64,000 nucleotides of DNA from Actinomycetota bacterium (lineage in GTDB: Bacteria; Actinomycetota; Acidimicrobiia; Acidimicrobiales; Ilumatobacteraceae), in contig JAUSLV010000033.1 of NCBI GenBank assembly GCA_030645495.1, positions 310,001-374,000 of the forward strand, given 5' to 3'. This document shows, piece by piece, positions 1-7,894 of this stretch (position 1 is the stretch's first letter; every line of letters begins with the position of its first letter). The translations under genes were made by a program, and so were the position numbers. The notes beneath the pieces were generated by a model. That model was not told the origin of the DNA, searched no databases, and worked only from the letters and a program-made list of their open reading frames with translations.

Positions 1-264
1 GTACTTGGCGGGCTGCAGCATCGACTCGCCGACGTTCTTGTACGCGGCGAAGTGCACCACTTGGCGCACGCCGTAGGTGCGGCACAGCTGGGTGACCAGC
101 GCGATGTCGGCGATGTCGCCCACCACCAGTTCGGCGCCCAACAGCGCCTCGCGGTAGCCGAGCTCGAGCGTGTCGAGCACCACCACGTGGGTGCCGCGCT
201 CGCGCAGTTGGCGCACGGTGTGCGAGCCGATGTAGCCGGCGCCACCGGTGACGAGAACGGTCAT
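1..264 (-). CDS. galE: UDP-glucose 4-epimerase, N-terminal part (runs off the window)
   Basis: The 88 visible residues are the N-terminal Rossmann fold of an extended SDR epimerase: MTVLVTGGAGYIGSH is the NAD-binding GxxGxxG motif, followed by an aspartate in VVLDTLELG and the VVHFAAYKNVGES stretch typical of GalE. GalE interconverts UDP-glucose and UDP-galactose in the cytoplasm. The ATG shares one base with the TGA of the preceding uxs gene (TGATG), so the two are probably translationally coupled. The C-terminal catalytic YxxxK lies outside the window, so GalE is chosen over related epimerases from the N-terminus only. Confidence 0.85.
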   Translation of the reverse strand, partial: MTVLVTGGAGYIGSHTVRQLRERGTHVVVLDTLELGYREALLGAELVVGDIADIALVTQLCRTYGVRQVVHFAAYKNVGESMLQPAKY

Positions 265-1220
265 CAGAGGTCCTCGTGCGTTCGGAAGAACTCGATCATG
301 CGGGCGAGACCATCGCGCAGCGAGATCGTGGGCTGCCACCCGTAGGCCTCGCCCACGAGGGTGATGTCGGGGCACCGTTGCATCGGGTCGCCTTCGCGTT
401 CGGCGGGCATCTCGGTGGTGATGATCGTGCTGCTGGAACCGGTGAGCTCGACCACCAGCTCGGCGAGTTCGCGCATCGTGAACTCGCCCGGGTTGCCGAC
501 ATTGATCGGGCCGGTGAGGTGGCCGTCGAGCACTGCCGCGAGGCCGCGCACTTCGTCGATCACGTGGCAGAAGCTGCGCGTCTGCAGGCCGTCGCCGTGC
601 AGCGTGATCGGCTCGCCGCGCAGCGCCTGCACGATGAACGTGTTGACGACACGGCCGTCCTCGGGGCGCATGCGTTCGCCGTAGGTGTTGAAGATGCGCA
701 CGATGCGTACCTGCAGCCCGTGCACGCGGTGGTACGCCATGGTGATCGCTTCGCTGAAACGCTTGGCCTCGTCGTAGCAGCTGCGCGGGCCGATCGAGCT
801 GACGTTGCCCCAGTAGCTCTCGGGTTGCGGGTGCACCAGCGGGTCGCCGTACACCTCGCTGGTGGAGGCGAGGAAGAACCGCGCACCCTGTTGCACCGCG
901 AGATCGAGCAGGTTGCGGGTGCCCACCGAGCCGACGGCGAGGATCTCGAGCGGCATCGTGCGGAAGTCGTCGGGTGAGGCCGGGCTGGCCAGATCGAGCA
1001 CCGTGTCGTAACGACACTCGATGATGGCCGTCGGGAACGGCAGGGTGATGTCGTGCTCGATCACCCGCACCAGCGGGTTGCCCGCCAGGTGGGCGATGTT
1101 GGCGCGCCGCCCGGTGACGAAGTTGTCGACAATGGTGACCTCGTCGCCACGGGCGACGAACAGGTCGGTGAGGTGCGAGCCCACGAAGCCGCCACCACCG
1201 GCGAGCAGGTGATGGGTCAT
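264..1220 (-). CDS. uxs: UDP-glucuronate decarboxylase (UDP-xylose synthase), extended SDR
   Basis: 318 residues. It should convert UDP-glucuronate, the product of the upstream ugd, to UDP-xylose. GGGGFVGSH near the N-terminus is the NAD site, LASPASP is a hallmark of the UXS group, and GPRSCYDEAKR holds the catalytic Tyr and Lys. The chosen ATG (1218-1220) gives the natural family N-terminus, and its A overlaps the TGA of ugd by one base (TGATG); the longer open frame upstream is the opposite phase of ugd. The same one-base overlap links it to galE, so galE, uxs and ugd form one cassette for UDP-sugar supply. UDP-apiose/xylose synthase or a dTDP-glucose dehydratase are less likely alternatives. 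Confidence 0.88.
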   Translation of the reverse strand: MTHHLLAGGGGFVGSHLTDLFVARGDEVTIVDNFVTGRRANIAHLAGNPLVRVIEHDITLPFPTAIIECRYDTVLDLASPASPDDFRTMPLEILAVGSVGTRNLLDLAVQQGARFFLASTSEVYGDPLVHPQPESYWGNVSSIGPRSCYDEAKRFSEAITMAYHRVHGLQVRIVRIFNTYGERMRPEDGRVVNTFIVQALRGEPITLHGDGLQTRSFCHVIDEVRGLAAVLDGHLTGPINVGNPGEFTMRELAELVVELTGSSSTIITTEMPAEREGDPMQRCPDITLVGEAYGWQPTISLRDGLARMIEFFRTHEDL

Positions 1221-3856
1221 CAGCGGCCGATGCCCGTGTACTGGAAGCCGGCGTGCTGCCAGGCGCTGCGATCCAGCAGGTTGCGGCCGTCGACCACGGC
1301 GCGGCCGGCCATCTGCTGCAGCACCGCGGCCGGCTCGATCCAGCGGAAGTCGTCCCACTCGGTGAGGACTGCCAGCACCGCGGCGCCTTCGGTGGCGGCC
1401 ACGGGGTCGGCGGCGATCTGCACCCCTTCCGGCACGCCCGCCTTGGGTGCTTGCACGGTGGGGTCGAACGCCCGCACGAGGGCGCCCTCGGCGAGCAGGC
1501 GGGTGATGATCGACAGCGACGGCGAGTCGCGCAGGTCGTCGGTGCGCGCCTTGAAGGTGAGGCCCCACACGGCCACCGTGACCCCGGCCAGCGAGCCGCC
1601 GGCAGCGGTGCGCACCTTGTCGGCGACGCGGTCGAACTGCTCTTCGTTGACGGTGAGCACACCTTGCAGCAGGTCGAACCGGTAGCCCGCATCGCCGGCG
1701 ATCTTCAGCAGCGCCCGCGAATCTTTTGGAAAACAGTTGTGGGCGACGAGCCCGCCAGATGTCACCACGGTGTGCGTGCTGGCGACCTCCACGGAGAACA
1801 CCGACTGACGTGAGGCACGGCGTTCGACATCGACGACTCGCACCCACGCAGTGCCCTTGCGATCGAGGCGGTATCCCGTGGGTGCGATGCGCTTGCTCTG
1901 GCGCCCGAGGTGAGCACTCACCTCTGCGCGTTCGTGCGGCTCGAGCAGCCACATGGCCGACTCGATCTGATCCGCGCCAGAAATCACCAGCCAGTGAGTA
2001 TCAACCGTGCTTCGCGCGGTGCGGCCGATCTTGTGCCGAGCAACGATGCCTTGTTCGCCGAGCAACCGCAGCATGCCGTCGGCGAGGGCACCCGACACGG
2101 TTCCGTACTCCAACGCCACCGACGGCCCGTCGTTCAGCACCGACCACGAGCCGTCGCCCGCCCACAGGCCGCGCAGCAGGGCCTGGCGAGATTCGAGCGA
2201 TGCTTGCCATGCAAGATCGGGAATTCGGTGCGAGTAGCAGTTGGTGCCCAGGCCGAGCACGTCGTCGAACAACGCGGCGAGAATGCGGGACGAGATGGAC
2301 ACCTGCGTCGTCGTGGACATGCGCCGGACGGTCACCTTGGTGCCGAACGACCGCCAGTAGCTGGCGACCGACTCGACGAGGTGCGCCTCGTCGGTGGGGT
2401 GGAACGACCAGCACACACGACGGCGGGCCCCATCGGCCGAGATGTGCCCTTCGGCCAGGTAGAGGCCGATCATCTCCCACCACGCGTCGTCGAGATCGAT
2501 GACAGCCGGCACATACGTGCCATTCGTGGTGGTACCGAGCAGTCCGCCGGCGAACGAAACGCCCAGCAGAGCGGCCTCGGAGAGGCGCAACGTGGAAGAC
2601 CGACGGTAGTCCCAGCGGCGCTCGGCGGGCAGGAGTGCGTCGTTCGCGCGGGCACGGATCGCCTGCGGCGCACTCAGGCGCATGATCACCTGGTTCCATC
2701 GGAGGTCGGCGGCGTCGATGGCCGCGAGCGTGTCGATGGCCGTTTCGTCGAGACCGTCGCCCATCGGGGCACCGAGTGAGATGGGTAGCCAGTCGTCGGT
2801 GGTGAGGTCGCCGGCAGCAACGACGCGGACGTCGTCTGCGTCGCGAACCACCAGCGGGTGATCGCTGGTGACGACGAGTCGACGCCCCATCTTCGTGCGC
2901 AGGTGCACCATGTCGCCGTCGAACTCGCGGGCCGTGATCGCCAACGCAGGCTGGAACTCGGGGATCACCTGGCCGGGACGCCAGCTGAGCACCTCGAGCC
3001 CACGGATGTCGAGCGACGGCAGGTCGGCGAACTGCACGACGCGCGGGCCGTTCGCGTCGCGCACCATCAGCGTCTCGTCGCCGTCGAAGCAGGAGCCGCC
3101 CCAGCCAGGGCCGGGGCGCAGGAACTCGGTGCCGATGCGCTTGTCGAAGCCCATGCCCACGACCACGTCGTTGATGTCGGCACCGACGCCTTCGCAGATG
3201 GCCGCGATGGCGTTGATGAAGCTGAGCTTGGTGGCCAGGAAGGCGTTGGCCGCGTACTTGATCGTTTCCGCGGAGGCCGGGTCGGTGACGATCACCTGTG
3301 GGTGGATCGAGTCGTACAGCGCGCCCACGGCGAGGGCGGCGGCCTGGTCGTCGGCGCCAACCACCACCCGGTCGGGGCGCAGGAAGTCGTCGACCGCCGA
3401 CCCTTCACGCAGGAACTCGGGGTTGCTGACCACCCGCACGTCGGGGCGCTTCAATACCCGTTCGACCACGCGAGTGCTGCCCACCGGCACCGTCGACTTG
3501 TTCACCACGATCGCCTCGTAGGGCAGCGCAGCGGCGATCTCCGCGGCAGCGGATTCCACGTAGGAGAGGTCGGCCGAGCCGTCCTCGCCCTGAGGCGTGG
3601 GCACGCACAGGAACACGATCTCGGCCTCGGCCACCGCGTTGACGGCACCGACCACGAACTGCAGGTTGCCGCTGGCCAAGCCGGCGGCGAGCAGCTCGTC
3701 GAGCCGGTGCTCGACGATCGGCACTTCGCCACGCTGCAGCCTGGCGACCTTGTCGGCGTCGATGTCGGCGCAGATCACATGGTGACCGAGGTGTGCGAAG
3801 CAGACTCCGGTGGTGAGGCCGACATAACCGGTACCGATGATTGCAATGCGGGTCAC
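1220..3856 (-). CDS. ugd: UDP-glucose 6-dehydrogenase precursor interrupted by an intein
   Basis: 878 codons. The extein parts encode a standard UDP-glucose dehydrogenase that oxidises UDP-glucose to UDP-glucuronate with two NAD: GTGYVG at residues 8-13 (NAD site), VNKSTVPVG, SNPEFLREG, a central AANAFLATKLSF helix, and the C-terminal domain with WGLTFKARTDDLRDSPS. The catalytic motif GPGWGGSCFPKD is split: after GGS a 452-residue intein begins (residues 256-707) and the sequence resumes with CFPKD. After splicing the enzyme would be 426 residues, the normal length. The GTG start is preceded by TAGATT at 7 bases, suggesting a leaderless transcript. The function depends on splicing, because without it the active-site Cys is not in context. 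Confidence 0.93.
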   Translation of the reverse strand: MTRIAIIGTGYVGLTTGVCFAHLGHHVICADIDADKVARLQRGEVPIVEHRLDELLAAGLASGNLQFVVGAVNAVAEAEIVFLCVPTPQGEDGSADLSYVESAAAEIAAALPYEAIVVNKSTVPVGSTRVVERVLKRPDVRVVSNPEFLREGSAVDDFLRPDRVVVGADDQAAALAVGALYDSIHPQVIVTDPASAETIKYAANAFLATKLSFINAIAAICEGVGADINDVVVGMGFDKRIGTEFLRPGPGWGGSCFDGDETLMVRDANGPRVVQFADLPSLDIRGLEVLSWRPGQVIPEFQPALAITAREFDGDMVHLRTKMGRRLVVTSDHPLVVRDADDVRVVAAGDLTTDDWLPISLGAPMGDGLDETAIDTLAAIDAADLRWNQVIMRLSAPQAIRARANDALLPAERRWDYRRSSTLRLSEAALLGVSFAGGLLGTTTNGTYVPAVIDLDDAWWEMIGLYLAEGHISADGARRRVCWSFHPTDEAHLVESVASYWRSFGTKVTVRRMSTTTQVSISSRILAALFDDVLGLGTNCYSHRIPDLAWQASLESRQALLRGLWAGDGSWSVLNDGPSVALEYGTVSGALADGMLRLLGEQGIVARHKIGRTARSTVDTHWLVISGADQIESAMWLLEPHERAEVSAHLGRQSKRIAPTGYRLDRKGTAWVRVVDVERRASRQSVFSVEVASTHTVVTSGGLVAHNCFPKDSRALLKIAGDAGYRFDLLQGVLTVNEEQFDRVADKVRTAAGGSLAGVTVAVWGLTFKARTDDLRDSPSLSIITRLLAEGALVRAFDPTVQAPKAGVPEGVQIAADPVAATEGAAVLAVLTEWDDFRWIEPAAVLQQMAGRAVVDGRNLLDRSAWQHAGFQYTGIGR
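1736..3091 (-). other. Intein with LAGLIDADG homing endonuclease inside ugd
   Basis: In-frame 452-residue insertion between GPGWGGS and CFPKD. All splicing blocks are visible: Cys1 in CFDGDETLMV (block A), VVTSDHPLVV with the block B TxxH, FSVEVASTHTVV (block F) and the terminal GGLVAHN followed by Cys+1 (block G). The middle holds two LAGLIDADG-type motifs, GLYLAEGHI (about intein residue 205) and LLRGLWAGDGSW (about 303), each with an acidic residue, so the homing endonuclease may still be active. The Cys+1 splicing nucleophile is the catalytic cysteine of the host enzyme. UDP-glucose dehydrogenase inteins are known in archaea such as Methanocaldococcus jannaschii. Confidence 0.93.
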
Positions 3857-3863
3857 ACGTTCG

Positions 3864-3869
3864 AATCTA
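3864..3869 (-). promoter_or_regulatory. -10 box of ugd (leaderless)
   Basis: TAGATT on the minus strand, 7 bases before the GTG of ugd, so transcription would begin at or next to the start codon. No clear Shine-Dalgarno sequence is present. Inferred from the spacing shared by many genes here. Confidence 0.5.
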
Positions 3870-3939
3870 GCGCTGGTGGCCTGGTGGAAGGCATGCACAG
3901 GCGAGCGCCAGACCCAGCCAGCGAGGAGCGTGGGACGTG

Positions 3940-4587
3940 TTAACGCCGGTGAGCGATCACCACGGCGTGGTTGTACGGCACTCGCAGCAGGTTCGAAAGA
4001 ACATCGCCCTGGACGGGTTCGCCCCCGAAACCAGCAATGACCAATCGGCTGTAGGCGTCGAGGCCACGCACATACTTGCCCCGATCCGCCTTGGCGAGTA
4101 GGCGGGCGATCGGGTTCTGTCGGTCGATGAGCACCGGATCGATGGTCATGAACGTGCCCCCTGGTGCGAGCCGGTCGTGGGCGAACTGCGTGATGCGACC
4201 GGCTTCGTCGTCGTCGACGTGGTGCAAGACGCCGAAGGCGACCGCCAGATCGAACTCGCCGGTGATCTCGTCGGCAACACTCGTGGTGGTGCCGACGTGC
4301 AACTCTGCCAGCGGAAAGTTCTCGTGCCCGGTCTTGATGTACGCCGGGTTCGGGTCGAAACCGACATATGTGAACGATGCTGAGGTGCCGTAGTTGGTGA
4401 GGAACTGGGCTGGGCCGCAACCGATGTCGAGCACACGCGAGATCGACGAACCCAGACCAGGGAAGTATGCGTCACGCAGATGTTGCGCCGTTCCGGACCG
4501 TCCGATACCGGTCTGCAACGTTGCGTAGACCCGTGTGCGTTCGAGAACTCGGTGGATGCCTGTGCGCTCGGCCTTCTTCTCGGACAT
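3940..4587 (-). CDS. SAM-dependent class I methyltransferase
   Basis: 215 residues. The Rossmann methyltransferase signature is clear: VLDIGCGPAQF (motif I, SAM binding), VGFDPNPAYI (acidic residue at the end of strand 2), FDLAVAFGVLHHV (motif IV) and LAPGGTFMTIDPV. The substrate cannot be read; the context (WecE-type transaminase four bases upstream, GT2, ATP-grasp, FkbM) points to O- or N-methylation of a sugar or glycan end. The ATG before SEKK is chosen because an AGGGG sits about 7 bases upstream and it follows the wecE stop closely; a longer form starting at 4653 would overlap wecE. It is the last gene of the 10137-3940 operon. Confidence 0.85.
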   Translation of the reverse strand: MSEKKAERTGIHRVLERTRVYATLQTGIGRSGTAQHLRDAYFPGLGSSISRVLDIGCGPAQFLTNYGTSASFTYVGFDPNPAYIKTGHENFPLAELHVGTTTSVADEITGEFDLAVAFGVLHHVDDDEAGRITQFAHDRLAPGGTFMTIDPVLIDRQNPIARLLAKADRGKYVRGLDAYSRLVIAGFGGEPVQGDVLSNLLRVPYNHAVVIAHRR

Positions 4588-4591
4588 GTGA

Positions 4592-5719
4592 TCAGCCCCT
4601 GAACGACGTGACGCTGCTGAGGACTCGGTCGACGTCCGAATCGGTGAGCGCATTGTGGAGTGGGAGGCGCACGAGTGTGTCGCCAGCGAGCTCGCTCACC
4701 GGACACTGACCGCTGCGCCCACCGAGGCGTACCCCGACAGCCGAGAGGTGAAGTGGCTGATAGTGGAACACGGCCATCACTCCGCGCTCCTTGAGGTGAG
4801 CAATGAAGCGTGTGCGCTGATCGAGGTCGGAGAGCCGCAGGAAGTACATGTGCGACGTGTGCCCTGCCTGTGGGGGAATGTGCGGCGAACGGACACCCAG
4901 CGCCGCTGCCCAGTCGGCAAGCGCGGCGTCGTAACGCTGCCACACCGATGCTCGGCGGGCCTGAATGTCGGGGAAACGCTCGAGCTGACCAACGAGCAGG
5001 GCCGCGAGCAGGTCGGACAACACCCATGACGAACCGACGTCGACCCAGGTGTACTTGTCGACTTGACCGCGAAGAAAGCGGGAACGGTCGGTGCCCTTCT
5101 CTCGCAAGATCTCGGCTCGCTCGAGCAAGCCGAGGTCGTTGACGTGCAGCGCACCGCCTTCGCCGCAGGTGATGTTCTTCGTCTCGTGGAAGCTGAGTGT
5201 TGACAGATGGCCGAATGTGCCCAGCAACCGACCTGCGTGTGTGCCGAGCAAACCATGGGCGTTGTCCTCGATCAGCATGAGGCCGTGCCGATCCGCGATC
5301 TCGCGGAAACGGTCTGGCGTGGCCGCCACACCGGCGTAATGAACGATGCAGATCGCACGTGTACGCGGGGTGATCGCCTGCTCGACGAGGTCGGGGTCGA
5401 TGTTCAACGTGTCATCACGGACGTCGACGAACACCGGCGTGCCGCCATGCAGCATGAAGGCGCTTGCGGTGGAAACGAAGGTGAACGAGGGAACGATCAC
5501 CTCGTCTCCGGGACGCAAATCGAGCAGCCGGGCGGACATCTCGAGTGCGTGGGTGCACGAGGTGGTGAGAAGGGTGCGCCCACTGCCATGGCACTGCTCG
5601 AGCATCGACTCGGCCTGTCTCGTGAACGGTCCGTTGCCCGACAGGTGACCGTCGATGACGGCCTGACCGAGATGACTGAGTTCCTTGCCCTCGAAGGTTG
5701 CCTTGTTGAAGGGGATCAT
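4592..5719 (-). CDS. wecE: dTDP-4-amino-4,6-dideoxygalactose transaminase (WecE/RffA type)
   Basis: 375 residues, the usual family length. It closely follows the pattern of enterobacterial WecE: MIPFNKATFEGKEL start, GHLSGNGPFT, PGDEVIVPSFTFVSTASAF, HYAGVA, SFHETKNI with the PLP lysine K181, CGEGGA and GQVDKYTWVD. This fold-type I PLP enzyme (DegT/DnrJ/EryC1/StrS family) would transfer an amino group from glutamate to dTDP-4-keto-6-deoxyglucose, giving dTDP-Fuc4N. No dTDP-glucose synthase or dehydratase (RmlA/RmlB) is in the window, so the substrate must be made elsewhere. A GGAGG stands 8 bases before the ATG. Other 4-keto-sugar aminotransferases are possible, but the match to WecE is unusually good along the whole length. 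Confidence 0.88.
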   Translation of the reverse strand: MIPFNKATFEGKELSHLGQAVIDGHLSGNGPFTRQAESMLEQCHGSGRTLLTTSCTHALEMSARLLDLRPGDEVIVPSFTFVSTASAFMLHGGTPVFVDVRDDTLNIDPDLVEQAITPRTRAICIVHYAGVAATPDRFREIADRHGLMLIEDNAHGLLGTHAGRLLGTFGHLSTLSFHETKNITCGEGGALHVNDLGLLERAEILREKGTDRSRFLRGQVDKYTWVDVGSSWVLSDLLAALLVGQLERFPDIQARRASVWQRYDAALADWAAALGVRSPHIPPQAGHTSHMYFLRLSDLDQRTRFIAHLKERGVMAVFHYQPLHLSAVGVRLGGRSGQCPVSELAGDTLVRLPLHNALTDSDVDRVLSSVTSFRG

Positions 5720-5750
5720 CCAGTGCCTCCGCCCGGGTCGACGCAGCAGC

Positions 5751-6686
5751 CTAGCTGCGCTCTATCGAACGGACGATTGCTCGAGGTCGAGCCTTCACTT
5801 CCGAGAGCGTCTTTCCAAGGTAGATGGCGATCACTCCAAGGCTGGTGAGTGTGAGCCCGCCGAGTAGCCAGACGGACACGATCACCGAAGTCCATCCTGT
5901 TGGCGACCGGTTCCAGAACAGGCTTACGCTCACCAAATACACCACTACGAGTGACGCGACCATGCAGACCGCGATGCCGAGCGCGAAGATCGCGTTGAGT
6001 GGCTTCACGCTGAAGGCGCTGATGGAGTTCGCCATGTGCCAGATCTTCAACCGAAGGCTGTAGGAGCTGGACTCCTTGTCGCCCTTAGCGACCGGAGTGC
6101 CAACCTGCACGAACCCTGCCACGCTGAGCACACCGCCGAAGCTGAGTTCGCGCTCGCCATACATGTTGACTGCATCGACGTAGCGTCGTGTCATCAGCCG
6201 GCACGTGACCACGTTGGCGGGAAGGTCGAGGTCGGACAGTCGGCGGAACACCCACCAATAGATGGCTCCCGAAAGACGCTCGAAGGCACTGCCCTTGCGG
6301 GTCTCCTGGTAGCCGAAGACCACATCGGCCTGATTCGAAGTGAGCTTGTCACGGAAGTCGGCCACCCACTCCGGCGCCTCCTCGAGATCACTGTCGATGA
6401 GGTACACGAGTTCGCCGCGGGAGTAGCGCAAGCCCTCCAGAAGTGCGACGTGGTGACCGAAGTTGCGCGAGAGATCGACGAGCACGATCTGGGGGAATTC
6501 GCCACGAAGAGCACGTACTTTGTCGATGCTGTCGTCGGGGGAGCCGTCGTTCACGATCACGATTTCGAATGACTCGCCTGCCAACTCGCGGGCGGCGGCG
6601 GCCGAACGCCTGATGAACTGCTCGATCGTCGGGCTAGAGCGATAGAGGGTGGAAACGATGGACAGCTGAACGCCGGTCGCACTCAT
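5751..6686 (-). CDS. GT2 glycosyltransferase, polyprenyl-phosphate type, membrane anchored
   Basis: 311 residues. The N-terminal GT-A domain starts with VQLSIVSTLYRSSPTIEQF and carries EIVIVNDGSPDDS and the metal-binding DSD of YLIDSDLEEAPEW. The C-terminal 80 residues hold two transmembrane helices, around ALGIAVCMVASLVVVYLV and WLLGGLTLTSLGVIAIYLG. This layout is that of the DPM1/ArnC/GtrB group, which moves a sugar from a nucleotide donor to undecaprenyl phosphate at the inner membrane face. The ATG overlaps the stop of the ATP-grasp gene (ATGA). The sugar may be the amino sugar made by the neighbouring wecE product (inference). Confidence 0.87.
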   Translation of the reverse strand: MSATGVQLSIVSTLYRSSPTIEQFIRRSAAAARELAGESFEIVIVNDGSPDDSIDKVRALRGEFPQIVLVDLSRNFGHHVALLEGLRYSRGELVYLIDSDLEEAPEWVADFRDKLTSNQADVVFGYQETRKGSAFERLSGAIYWWVFRRLSDLDLPANVVTCRLMTRRYVDAVNMYGERELSFGGVLSVAGFVQVGTPVAKGDKESSSYSLRLKIWHMANSISAFSVKPLNAIFALGIAVCMVASLVVVYLVSVSLFWNRSPTGWTSVIVSVWLLGGLTLTSLGVIAIYLGKTLSEVKARPRAIVRSIERS

Positions 6687-7894
6687 CGAAGGCTCTTCTG
6701 TCCAGGGTCGACGATGTCGATCAAGATGCGATCGGGCAAGTCACGAGTGGTGGCGCGCATCTGAGCAGCGGTGTCGAACCCGAAGAAGACGATGCCGAAC
6801 TTGTCGCTGAGATGATTGGTGACTTCTTGGCCAGCCGTCCACCACAGCATCTCCCCTATGCGGTGTTGCTGCAGTTCCGCGTTGAGTGAGATCCCTTGCA
6901 GCACCCCTTCCCGGGTGGCCATGAGGCAGTGTCGGGTGATGTAGCGACCGGCCTGCTGCGGGTGAGACCCTTCGATCGGGAGCCCGAGTTCAGCGCTGAC
7001 GACAGCGTTCGCATAGTCGAACCCCGTGGATAGGCGCACGAAGTCGGGATAGAGGTCGCCAGGGCAACGCCGGCAGAGTTCGGTGATCCGCGGGCCATCT
7101 GCAGTGTTGATGCACTGCACATGCATGAGGCCGTCGACCAGATCGAGATGGGCTGCGATCAGCTCGACAGCGTTGATGAGCTCCTCGATGGCCGACGGAG
7201 GCATCGACGTGGGCGTTGTGGTACCACTCACCAGGTATGGATTTCGGAAGTACTGCTCGTCGTCTGCGAACCAGAAGCCGACTCGGCCGGCTGTCACGAA
7301 GCAGGTGAAGCCGTGGTGGGTGCCGACCAGGAACTGCTCGACCACGAGATAGCTCTCGCGGGTCAGCGCCATTCCGCTCTCGAAGGCCCCGGCCAGTTCG
7401 TCGAGCGTGCCGCACTTGCTGATTCCTTTGCCGCCCGTGAGATCCACCGGCTTGACGATGCATGGGAATCCGACCTGCGTGCAGATCTCGCGGGCGTCAT
7501 CAAGAGAGCGGGCGACAGCTGAACGTGGCGTGGGGAGCTTCAGCTCGGTGAGGAGGTGGCGGAACCGATCCTTGTGATGAATGCGCAGGGCGTTCGCGTG
7601 GGAGTCATGGCCGGGCAGACCGAGGGCCTCGGCAGCGTAGGCCGTCGAAAGGCTGGCGAAGTCGTTGCACCCTGACACGATGCCGGACACCTCGAGCCGG
7701 GCGGCCAACGAGCGGATTGCCTCGCGATCGGAGAAGTCGGTGTCCACCCAGCCATCGGCGTGGGCGTGGCCAAGGTCGCCCGGGCGATTGCCGGTAGTGG
7801 TGACGTGGTACCCGAGCCGGTGGGCGGCGTCGATCATTGGGATCTCCGCATGGCTGCCGCCCACGATCAGCAGCCGGGGTCGTTCGTCAGTCAC
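6683..7894 (-). CDS. ATP-grasp domain ligase in the polysaccharide operon
   Basis: 403 residues from the GTG at 7894; an ATG at 7921 would add nine residues but lacks a ribosome site. The pattern is that of carbamoyl-phosphate-synthase-like ATP-grasp enzymes: a preATP-grasp Rossmann part (RLLIVGGSHAEIPMIDAA), the ATP lysine and glycine-rich loop (FPCIVKPVDLTGGKGISKC), VVEQFLVG, and the acidic metal site near HVQCINTADGPRITELCRR. Such enzymes join a carboxylate to an amine via an acyl phosphate. In this operon a role in acylating an amino sugar or linking an amino acid to a glycan is plausible but not shown. It overlaps the FkbM gene by 8 bases. Confidence 0.82.
   Translation of the reverse strand: MTDERPRLLIVGGSHAEIPMIDAAHRLGYHVTTTGNRPGDLGHAHADGWVDTDFSDREAIRSLAARLEVSGIVSGCNDFASLSTAYAAEALGLPGHDSHANALRIHHKDRFRHLLTELKLPTPRSAVARSLDDAREICTQVGFPCIVKPVDLTGGKGISKCGTLDELAGAFESGMALTRESYLVVEQFLVGTHHGFTCFVTAGRVGFWFADDEQYFRNPYLVSGTTTPTSMPPSAIEELINAVELIAAHLDLVDGLMHVQCINTADGPRITELCRRCPGDLYPDFVRLSTGFDYANAVVSAELGLPIEGSHPQQAGRYITRHCLMATREGVLQGISLNAELQQHRIGEMLWWTAGQEVTNHLSDKFGIVFFGFDTAAQMRATTRDLPDRILIDIVDPGQKSLR

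Noticed and set aside
1221-1952. N-terminal extension of the UDP-glucuronate decarboxylase
   Set aside because: Out-of-phase reading of the ugd gene; the natural start is at 1220 in the TGATG overlap.
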